Source: Acidicapsa acidisoli
GTDB lineage: Bacteria > Acidobacteriota > Terriglobia > Terriglobales > Acidobacteriaceae
Direction of reading: 5' to 3'
DNA length: 64,000 bases
Assembly (NCBI RefSeq): GCF_025685625.1
Contig: NZ_JAGSYI010000003.1
Span: 920,196 to 984,195, forward strand
In this document: piece by piece, positions 57,640 to 64,000 of the stretch
Numbering within the stretch: position 1 is the first letter of the stretch
Layout of the letters: the number at the start of each line of letters is the position of its first letter
The notes under the pieces: model-generated
Told to the model about the DNA's origin: nothing
The model's database searches: none
What the model saw: the letters and a program-made list of their open reading frames with translations, nothing else
Made by a program: the position numbers and the translations under genes

Positions 57640-60600
57640 GCTGTTGCCTCCTGAGTGAGCACCACTTGGCGCGATTCGATGCGGCGGTGGATCAACAGGT
57701 AAGCGCTTGGCACCAGAAACACCGTCACGATACCCGAAACCGTGAGACCTCCCAGGATGGCTCGTGCCAGCGGGGCATACTGTTCACTGCCGGCCTCAAG
57801 TGCGAGAGCCATGGGGATTAAGCCAAGCACAGTAGCAAGCGTGGTCATCAGGATAGGACGCAAACGTACTTTACAGGCGGTGATGATGGCTTCCTCAAGC
57901 TTGAGTCCCTGCGCGCGAAGCTGGCCGGTGAACTCAACGATCAGAATGCTGTCCGAAACAACGATGCCGGTCATCATCAGCACGCCCATCAGGCTCATGA
58001 TGTTCAGCGAGGTATGTGTGGTCAGCAGGAAGAGGATCACGCCGGCGATTCCCGGAGGGATAGCCAGCAGGATGATGAAGGGGTCGACGAACGAGGCGAA
58101 TTGCGCCATCAGGATCAGGAAAACGAGCACGATGGAGAGGACAAGGCCGATAGCGAAAGACTTGAACGAGTCGTGCATATTATTGACCGAACCGCGAATC
58201 GTCAGAATCGTCCCATGCGGGGGATGGGTGCCGTTGACGATCTGACTGACCTGCTTGCTGATGCTGTTCAGGTCTTCCGCCTTGGGCATTACGTAGACGT
58301 CGAACACGCGGCGAAGCTGGTAGTGATCTACCTCCGTCGGTGTATTGATCGCTTTGATAGAGGCGACCGTTTCGAGTGGGGTTGTGTTCTTGCCATCCGA
58401 GGATCGAAGCGGGATCTGCTTGAAGTCCTGCAAGGTTTGAACCTGCGTCTCAGGGTATTGGACCGTCAGCAGGTAATTGTTTCCGGTCTTCGGATCGATC
58501 CAGTAGCTAGGGTCGACCACGCCATTCGACGTCATGGCCGTGATCACGTTATCGACAATATTCTTGGGCGTCAGACCTTCGAGGCTGGCCCGTTGGCGGT
58601 TGATGTTGAGGGCAAGACCGGGATAGTCGACGTCCTGCGGAATCAAGACATCGCTGACGCCGTGGACTGCGCGTAAGCGCTGGGCAAGCTGTTGCGCTAC
58701 CGCGTATCCACCGTCCATATCGTTGCTGCTGACCTGGATGTCAAACGGAGCCGGCAGACCCTGATTGACAATCGAATCGACGAGACCGCCGGTCTGGAAG
58801 TAGGTTTGGATCTCGGGCAGATCAGCCGCCAGCTTGGCCCGCACGCGTTCCATGTAAACAAAACTGCTCAGGCTGTGATCTTCCTTCAAGCTGACCTGCA
58901 CAAAAGCGGTATGCATGCCTGAGTTTGGCGTATAGATCGCCGACAGATCGGGCGTTACACCGATGTTTGAAACGATCATGTTCAGGTCTTTCGCTGCGAC
59001 CACCTTCCGGACATCGTCCTCGACATGAGCGATGTACTGGTCGGTGAGTTCAATCCGGGTACCACTTGGCGCTTTCACGCTAATGACAAACTGGCCTGGA
59101 TCGGTGCGCGGAAAGTAGGCCTGACCCAGAAAAGGAGACAAGGTAAAGCTGAGGATGACGAAGGCAGAAAATGCGATGACGACTAAGCCGGGTCTGCCTA
59201 AGCAGTAATGGATCGCGCTGTCATAGCGCCCCTGCAGCCAGCCGAACCCTTGATTAAAGCGGTAGACAATCTTCGCGAAGATGTTCTTCTTCTCATGCCC
59301 TCCGCGCAAGGGCTCCGGCACAGAATCGTCCTTTTGGGCGGCTTCATGCTCGTTGCCGTGACCGGTATGCTTGATAAAGCGGGAACAGAAGAGCGGTACA
59401 ACCGTCATCGCCACGAAGTAGGAGCAAAACAAAGCGATCACCACCGCGAGGGCCAGCGCGGTAAACAGATACTTGCTCACGCCTGTGAGCAGAGCCACCG
59501 GGAAGAACACGATGGCCGTGCTGCAGGTTGCAGCGAGAACGGCCAACTGGACCTCTTTGCCTCCCCTCTCTGCCGCTTCGCGGCTGTTTGAACCCATCTC
59601 GAAATGTCGAAAGATGTTCTCAAGCACGACGACCGAGTTGTCGATGAGCCGTGACAGCGCGAGGGCCATGCCGCCGAGCACCATCGTGTTGATGGAATCT
59701 CCAAACGCATCCAGGATCAGAAAGGTTGCGATACAGGAGATCGGGATCGACAGCATCACCGCGACCGTCGCTCGGACATTGCAGAGAAAGAGCAGAATCA
59801 TCAGACCTGTAAGACAAAGGCCGATGGCGCCCTCGCTGATGACGTTCTTGATCGCCGTTTTAACGAAGACCGATTGGTCGAAGACGACGCTCGTTTTCAA
59901 GGCCTCGGGGATGTCGAGCAAATGGGCTGTGGCCTTGCGGACGCCATTGACGATGGTGATCGTATTGGAATCGCCGCCCTGTTTGAGGATCGGGATATAG
60001 ACAGAATGCTGACCGTCTACGCGGACGATGTTGGTCTGCAACTGGCCTCCGTCTACGGCATGTCCTATATCTCCGATGAGGATCGAGGAATTGCCTACAG
60101 TGCGCAACGGAATGCCGTTGACATCGTTGGGCGTAGGCACCTGGCTGTTTGCGTAAATGTTGTAGTCCTTGGGTCCGATGCGGACGTCGCCGGCCGGCAA
60201 AATGAGGTTCGAATCGTTGACGGCATGCACCACATCAGTCACGCTCAGCTGCGACGCTTGCAGTTTGAGAGGATCGACATAGACCATGATCTGCCGATAG
60301 GTTCCGCCATATGGCTGCGGGACGGACGCGCCGGGTACGTTTGCGACCTGGTTGCGCACGCTGAACTGCGCCAGGTCCTTCAACTGAGTCTGGTTCATTC
60401 CGGCGCCCTTGAGCGTGATGAGGCACACCGGAAGATTTGCTGCGTCGAAGCTCAGCACGACCGGCGGCAGTGTTCCAGGCGGCAAACGCCGCAGATTGGC
60501 CAATGCGAGGTTCGAGATGCTGCTCACAGCCGCGTTGGGGTCCGTGCCGGGATGAAAGTAAATCTTGATCAGGCTGACACCAGCCAGCGACCGTGATTCG

Positions 60601-60833
60601 ATGTGATCGATGTTGCTTCCCAGGGTGAAGAATCTCTCATCACTGTCCGTGATATCGGACTCGATCTGTTGTGGCGGCATGCCCGCGTAGAACGTGGCAA
60701 CGACAACAACCGGAATCTTGACCGGGGGAAAGAGATCGACAGGCATCCCAACAATGGCTGCCACACCAACGACCACTACAACCAGACACGCCATCAGAAT
60801 GAGAAATGGATATCGAATCGCAAACGACGACAT
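57636..60833 (-). CDS. RND-family efflux transporter (inner-membrane pump)
   Basis: The 1065 residues have the AcrB-like plan: TM1, porter domain, TM2-6 with ALALSRLIDNSVVVLENIFR, an intracellular loop containing a short charged insert (HTGHGNEHEAAQKDD), TM7, a second porter domain and TM8-12 with GIVVSDSILIVEFTGQLRAQ and LRPILMTTLATVLGLIPMAL. It drives proton-coupled export of toxic compounds through TolC. Closest by motif to HAE-1-type pumps rather than heavy-metal HME pumps, but the substrate is not determinable. It follows the adaptor gene by 2 nt. Confidence 0.93.
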   Translation of the reverse strand: MSSFAIRYPFLILMACLVVVVVGVAAIVGMPVDLFPPVKIPVVVVATFYAGMPPQQIESDITDSDERFFTLGSNIDHIESRSLAGVSLIKIYFHPGTDPNAAVSSISNLALANLRRLPPGTLPPVVLSFDAANLPVCLITLKGAGMNQTQLKDLAQFSVRNQVANVPGASVPQPYGGTYRQIMVYVDPLKLQASQLSVTDVVHAVNDSNLILPAGDVRIGPKDYNIYANSQVPTPNDVNGIPLRTVGNSSILIGDIGHAVDGGQLQTNIVRVDGQHSVYIPILKQGGDSNTITIVNGVRKATAHLLDIPEALKTSVVFDQSVFVKTAIKNVISEGAIGLCLTGLMILLFLCNVRATVAVMLSIPISCIATFLILDAFGDSINTMVLGGMALALSRLIDNSVVVLENIFRHFEMGSNSREAAERGGKEVQLAVLAATCSTAIVFFPVALLTGVSKYLFTALALAVVIALFCSYFVAMTVVPLFCSRFIKHTGHGNEHEAAQKDDSVPEPLRGGHEKKNIFAKIVYRFNQGFGWLQGRYDSAIHYCLGRPGLVVIAFSAFVILSFTLSPFLGQAYFPRTDPGQFVISVKAPSGTRIELTDQYIAHVEDDVRKVVAAKDLNMIVSNIGVTPDLSAIYTPNSGMHTAFVQVSLKEDHSLSSFVYMERVRAKLAADLPEIQTYFQTGGLVDSIVNQGLPAPFDIQVSSNDMDGGYAVAQQLAQRLRAVHGVSDVLIPQDVDYPGLALNINRQRASLEGLTPKNIVDNVITAMTSNGVVDPSYWIDPKTGNNYLLTVQYPETQVQTLQDFKQIPLRSSDGKNTTPLETVASIKAINTPTEVDHYQLRRVFDVYVMPKAEDLNSISKQVSQIVNGTHPPHGTILTIRGSVNNMHDSFKSFAIGLVLSIVLVFLILMAQFASFVDPFIILLAIPPGIAGVILFLLTTHTSLNIMSLMGVLMMTGIVVSDSILIVEFTGQLRAQGLKLEEAIITACKVRLRPILMTTLATVLGLIPMALALEAGSEQYAPLARAILGGLTVSGIVTVFLVPSAYLLIHRRIESRQVVLTQEATA

Positions 60834-60835
60834 GG

Positions 60836-62086
60836 CTACTTATCTCCCTTATGTGTCTGCTGGTGGTAGGTAACAAGGTCGGGTGAGGCGGCCTGTGGCT
60901 TAACTTTCTCGCCAGGTTGCAACGTGGACAATTCGCCGATGATGACTCGGTCTCCCTCGCTTAGACCTCCTGTAATCTCCTGCTGGTTTGCGCCAGCAAT
61001 GCCGAGGACAACGGACCTTCGCTGAACCCGGTTACTGCCATTGACCAGCATCACGGACGGTTGATCGCCCTGGATAATGGCAGACGGCGGTACGATCAGA
61101 GCACCGGTCTTTTGCTGCAACGCGAAGGTGACATCGGCGTACATGCCCGGCGTGAGCGTCAGACCTGGATTGGGGACATCGACCTCGGCAAGCATGGTCC
61201 GGGTTGCATTGGAAACATCCCGGGTGTAGCGAACCACCGAGCCGGGAAACTGTTGTCCCGTCGCCTGGACATGAATCATTGCCTTCGATCCCACATGTAG
61301 CAGCGGGACATCCTGCTCGGGGATGGGCATACGCAGCCGGAGGACATCGCTTTGGGCGAGACGAACGACGGCTTGGCCGTAATTCTCGGAAGTCCCTGCT
61401 GGAATGAGAGAGCCTGTATCGGCGTAGCGCATGGTCACCTCACCACTAAAGGGTGCTGTGATCGTTGCGTAATGGACAAGACTGCTGACACGCAGGTTAT
61501 CGGCGCGCGAGACGCCGAGCTGCCCCTGCGCAGCGGCCACTGCGGACTTCGCTGCGTCCACTTGTGCCGCGGCCGAGCGGTCACGCGCCAGGGCGTCGTC
61601 CACCTCCTGCGCTGCCACCAGCCCCGGCTGCTGATCGGAGGCCTTTTTCAGGCGAACATAATTTGCATGCGCGGCAGCGTAGTTCGCCTCCTCCCGTGCG
61701 ACCTCGTTCTGCAGCCGCTCGATGTTCTGCTGGGTCTGGGTTATACCGGCTTGTGCGCCTGCGACTTCGGCGTCGAGCTCCGGCACCTCCAGCACGGCCA
61801 GCGTCTGGCCCTCGTGAACACGATCGCCAATATCGACATAGATATGCCGGATATAACCAGAGACCTTGCCGTGGACATCCACATCCTGAAAGGGCTGGAA
61901 GACGCCAGCTACCGAAAGCTGATTCGCAATCGTGCCGAAACGCGCTGCAATCACGGCGACGGTTGGCGGTGATGGCGACTCAGCGGCAACGCTTTCCTGT
62001 CGATGATGAGCGTGGAGAAAAACAAATACGAGAACGATTGCAATCAGCAAACAAGGCACGAGGATGCTTAGGCGCTTGGAGCGCAT
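60836..62086 (-). CDS. RND efflux periplasmic adaptor (HlyD/MexA-type)
   Basis: About 416 residues. One N-terminal membrane anchor (LSILVPCLLIAIVLVFVFLH) is followed by the lipoyl-like hairpin domain (GKVSGYIRHIYVDIGDRVHEG, then LAVLEVPELDAEVAGAQAGI). A long alpha-helical hairpin and the beta-barrel domain (YATITAPFSGEVTMRYADTG) complete it. It links the RND pump to TolC. The start at 62086 (MRSKRLSIL) has AAAGGA upstream. A histidine-containing AHHRQ follows the anchor. Confidence 0.9.
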   Translation of the reverse strand: MRSKRLSILVPCLLIAIVLVFVFLHAHHRQESVAAESPSPPTVAVIAARFGTIANQLSVAGVFQPFQDVDVHGKVSGYIRHIYVDIGDRVHEGQTLAVLEVPELDAEVAGAQAGITQTQQNIERLQNEVAREEANYAAAHANYVRLKKASDQQPGLVAAQEVDDALARDRSAAAQVDAAKSAVAAAQGQLGVSRADNLRVSSLVHYATITAPFSGEVTMRYADTGSLIPAGTSENYGQAVVRLAQSDVLRLRMPIPEQDVPLLHVGSKAMIHVQATGQQFPGSVVRYTRDVSNATRTMLAEVDVPNPGLTLTPGMYADVTFALQQKTGALIVPPSAIIQGDQPSVMLVNGSNRVQRRSVVLGIAGANQQEITGGLSEGDRVIIGELSTLQPGEKVKPQAASPDLVTYHQQTHKGDK

Positions 62087-62231
62087 GGGATTCCTTTCTT
62101 CTAAACCGGGAGATTGTTTTGAGGCGCGACCGGCCATCCCGCGGCTCCACTAGTTGTCGCGGGCCCAGGAAGCGCGGGGCGCCCGTTTTGCTATCGGCGG
62201 GCGCCAATGGCAACGAATCTAGCCTGCAGTT

Positions 62232-62957
62232 CTATGTAACGATGCCCATTCGGGCCATATAGGCCTGCATATCCTGCTCGCTCCCTTGAAAGAGGAGCAC
62301 GTACGTCCTTCGTCCATCTGACCAGCGACTATCGCTGCCTGCTGTCTCGTGGAAGGACTTGATCGTATTCTCAGCGGTGAGACGTCCATCGATAATCAGC
62401 AGGCTGGCACGTTCCTCGTTCTTCATCTTGAGCAGTACAGCTTTGTGGCTAGCGACCTTGAGTGAGCTTGCGGCGCGAAACTCTATTCTGCTCAGCTCGG
62501 GAGGCAGCCCCGCATTTCCCGACAGAGCATCTGCGCTCCAGGCGAGAAGCTGTTTTTGATCGGTGCTGTTGATCTCCGCAGAGGGAGGCTGACGGAGAAG
62601 AGCTGCTACCTGTCGGCTCAGACGCGCTTCCTGGAGCCAGTGCCCGGGCCCGAACGTGACGCTAAGGAGAAGAGCCGCCGCAATGGGTAGCAGAAACCAA
62701 TTCCTCCAGGTGGACTTTCGTGGCACTTTCTGAAGACGCTCATAGGCCAGGCCTGCGAAGATTTTCGCCTCCAGCGACGGGCTCTCCGGAACCTCTGAAA
62801 AGGTCTGGCGAATCCTCTCATCGTTCGCGCTGAAGTTCGCAAACCACTTCACGCATTCGGGGCAGGTTGCAAGATGGTCAAGGAGTGGCTTGGAGTCTAG
62901 GAGATCATCCCCCGGACGCCACGCGTACATCTCCGATCTGTAAGATTCGCAACTCAT
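62232..62957 (-). CDS. Membrane anti-sigma factor with zinc-finger N-terminus
   Basis: An N-terminal anti-sigma (zf-HC2-like) module is suggested by LLDHLATCPECVKWFANFSA, a single transmembrane helix by WFLLPIAAALLLSVTFG (~residues 86-102). A periplasmic C-terminal domain of ~130 residues may sense the signal. The ATG overlaps the sigma gene stop (ATGA), as is typical for sigma/anti-sigma pairs. It should hold the sigma factor inactive until released. Confidence 0.8.
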   Translation of the reverse strand: MSCESYRSEMYAWRPGDDLLDSKPLLDHLATCPECVKWFANFSANDERIRQTFSEVPESPSLEAKIFAGLAYERLQKVPRKSTWRNWFLLPIAAALLLSVTFGPGHWLQEARLSRQVAALLRQPPSAEINSTDQKQLLAWSADALSGNAGLPPELSRIEFRAASSLKVASHKAVLLKMKNEERASLLIIDGRLTAENTIKSFHETAGSDSRWSDGRRTYVLLFQGSEQDMQAYMARMGIVT

Positions 62958-63475
62958 AGGGATTCCGCCTTCTTCATCAGAGCTAATTTCGTGGGTGCCT
63001 TCATCAACTCATGCAGTTGTTGTTTTGCGCGGGAGAGTCTGGACATGACCGTTCCAATCGGGAGATCCATCGCTTCGGCAATCTCCCGATAGGAGAGATC
63101 CTGGAAGTAGAACAGGACAATCGGGAGACGATGCCGTTCCTCGAGCTTTTCCAGAGACTGATGAAGAGCAAGAGCATCGGCACTGAGCGTGGGCTGGCTT
63201 TCCGGTTCAAACAGCATCTCGTCGAAGGAGACTTGCTCTCTCGATTTGGTTCGCCGCCGCATCTGGCTATGACAGTGTCTTAAGATGCCGACAAGCCATC
63301 CTTTTGCAAGTTCCAGATCGCGAAGACTTGAACGAGAACGATAAGCCTGCAGGAAAGCTTCCTGAGTCAATTCTTCCGCGTCCGTCCGCGAGCCCGTCCA
63401 CCAGTAGGCGATCCCGAAGAGGAGCCGCTGGTGTTCCCTTACCCAATCGTTGAACATCTGGTCAGTGATCTGCAC
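62954..63475 (-). CDS. ECF-type RNA polymerase sigma factor (cluster D)
   Basis: Region 2 (LLFGIAYWWTGSRTDAEELTQEAFLQAYRSRSSL, then KGWLVGILRHCHSQMRRR) and region 4 (LEKLEERHRLPIVLFYFQDLSYREIAEAMDLPIGTVMSRLSRAKQQL) are complete, 173 residues. I place the start at a GTG (about 63475, MQITDQMF) because AGAGGG precedes it and the remnant at 49001 is conserved from exactly this residue. An ATG at 63457 is an alternative. Promoter D overlaps longer versions of the frame, excluding them. It is followed by its anti-sigma gene. Confidence 0.87.
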   Translation of the reverse strand: MQITDQMFNDWVREHQRLLFGIAYWWTGSRTDAEELTQEAFLQAYRSRSSLRDLELAKGWLVGILRHCHSQMRRRTKSREQVSFDEMLFEPESQPTLSADALALHQSLEKLEERHRLPIVLFYFQDLSYREIAEAMDLPIGTVMSRLSRAKQQLHELMKAPTKLALMKKAESL

Positions 63476-63511
63476 CGTAAACCCTCTTGCGACTGCCTGC
63501 TCTACCGTCAC

Positions 63512-63544
63512 CAATAGAGTGGGTTCTGCCCTCCTTTTTATTCC
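63512..63544 (-). promoter_or_regulatory. ECF-type promoter element, copy D
   Basis: Minus strand: GGAATAA (63538-63544), 15 nt, CCACTCTATTG (63512-63522), about 40 nt before the sigma gene start. It suggests autoregulation of the sigma/anti-sigma/efflux operon. Confidence 0.65.
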
Positions 63545-63689
63545 AAATAACCTTCGTTTTCCTCACAAATATTCTTCTCAAGGTCCAAATCCGTGATTTC
63601 ACACGGGTTGAATCGCCTGAATCGGGAAGCAAGTTAAACATCTCGAAGGTTTCCTAAAGAAAAGTGGAAAGGTTCCGGCGCTGAGGAAT

Positions 63690-63840
63690 AAGGCGACTCT
63701 CACGTCCAATAGCGTTGCCTGTGAGCCGTCGTGAAAATACGGCGGGGCTCCTAATACGTCGCGCGCGCAGATTCGGCGTCTTGAAGGACGCGATGTCATT
63801 CTCTTTCCTGGCGACCAGAAAGCGACCAACGACCGTAGGT
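63690..63840 (-). pseudogene. Di-heme cytochrome c peroxidase fragment
   Basis: In two frames the minus strand reads GRFLVARKENDIASFKTPNL and then APPYFHDGSQATLLDV, the conserved end of bacterial di-heme peroxidases (FKTPxLRxVxxxxPYFHDGS). A frame change separates them and no heme motif is preserved nearby. Gene debris upstream of the sigma promoter. Confidence 0.6.
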
Positions 63841-63970
63841 CAAACGGCGGATCAGTGAGAAAGATTCGGCGCGCAAGGAATAATCCATGCCTTTCCGGCC
63901 ACTTCATTAGCGAGTGGCAAATTCGCGAGGATTCAGGCCGCTCGATATTGTGACTTGGAAGGACATCTCA

Positions 63971-64000
63971 ATGAAGCATTTGTTATTGCGTCTCACATTC
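63971..64000 (+). CDS. Possible start of a plus-strand gene cut by the window edge
   Basis: ATG at 63971 follows GGAAGGA with 7-8 nt spacing and reads MKHLLLRLTF, which looks like the beginning of a signal peptide. Only ten codons are visible. Confidence 0.4.
   Translation, partial: MKHLLLRLTF

Overview
The window looks like chromosomal DNA of an Acidobacteriota member, most likely class Terriglobia (Acidobacteriaceae-like). This is inferred from gene content: a str/S10 ribosomal run, paired DUF3857 transglutaminase-like proteins, a 7TM/SpoIIE phosphatase, Tat-exported sugar isomerase and Gfo/Idh proteins, a GH31 enzyme and a sigma/anti-sigma/RND cluster. No rRNA is present to confirm the assignment.

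Layout. 1-8.3 kb (minus): rpsL-rpsG-fusA-tuf-rpsJ-rplC-rplD-rplW-rplB-rpsS, read from a good sigma70-type promoter at 8296-8324 through a ~480-nt leader. 8.4-31.7 kb: ordinary chromosomal genes, including a nucleoside hydrolase, a sensor phosphatase with a YkgJ-type protein, two DUF3857 proteins, a GH31 glycosidase, an NCS2 purine permease, rpsU, a Tat-exported isomerase/oxidoreductase pair, gamma carbonic anhydrase, a GT4 glycosyltransferase, a desaturase, an aldo/keto reductase and a BrnT/BrnA toxin-antitoxin pair. A perfect 16-bp palindrome resembling parS lies at 19767. 31.7-41.3 kb: hisS-aspS, M1 aminopeptidase, acyl-CoA dehydrogenase, homocysteine methyltransferase and a decayed serine hydrolase. 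Two copies of a ~106-bp stem-loop repeat lie at 23.6 and 34.9 kb.

41.5-49.7 kb is accessory DNA. A tRNA-Pro(CGG) gene is the left boundary of a 6.0-kb island. The 3' part of the tRNA plus ~290 bp of flank is repeated exactly 6.0 kb downstream. The island holds broken or chimeric genes (a luciferase-like/histidine-kinase chimera, half a ring-cleaving dioxygenase, an NDH-2 lacking its N-terminus, a frameshifted propeller sensor), one intact esterase and an intact RES/Xre-type toxin-antitoxin pair. I found no integrase.

48.5-63.6 kb (all minus) is the most interesting part. Four copies of one bipartite element, GGAATAA-N15-CCACT, precede (D) an ECF sigma/anti-sigma/HlyD/RND/TolC efflux operon, (B) a Tat-exported bicupin oxalate decarboxylase followed by a six-helix membrane protein and an alginate-export-type porin, (A) a second ECF sigma gene, and (C) a histidine-rich protein. 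Three of the four are followed by a short ORF, and in B and C its stop overlaps the start of the next gene. Copy C still carries the first codons of a sigma gene. Behind TolC lie remnants of a second anti-sigma/TolC set. This suggests one self-regulated sigma-efflux module that was duplicated, partly deleted, and whose promoter and leader were reused to drive other genes.
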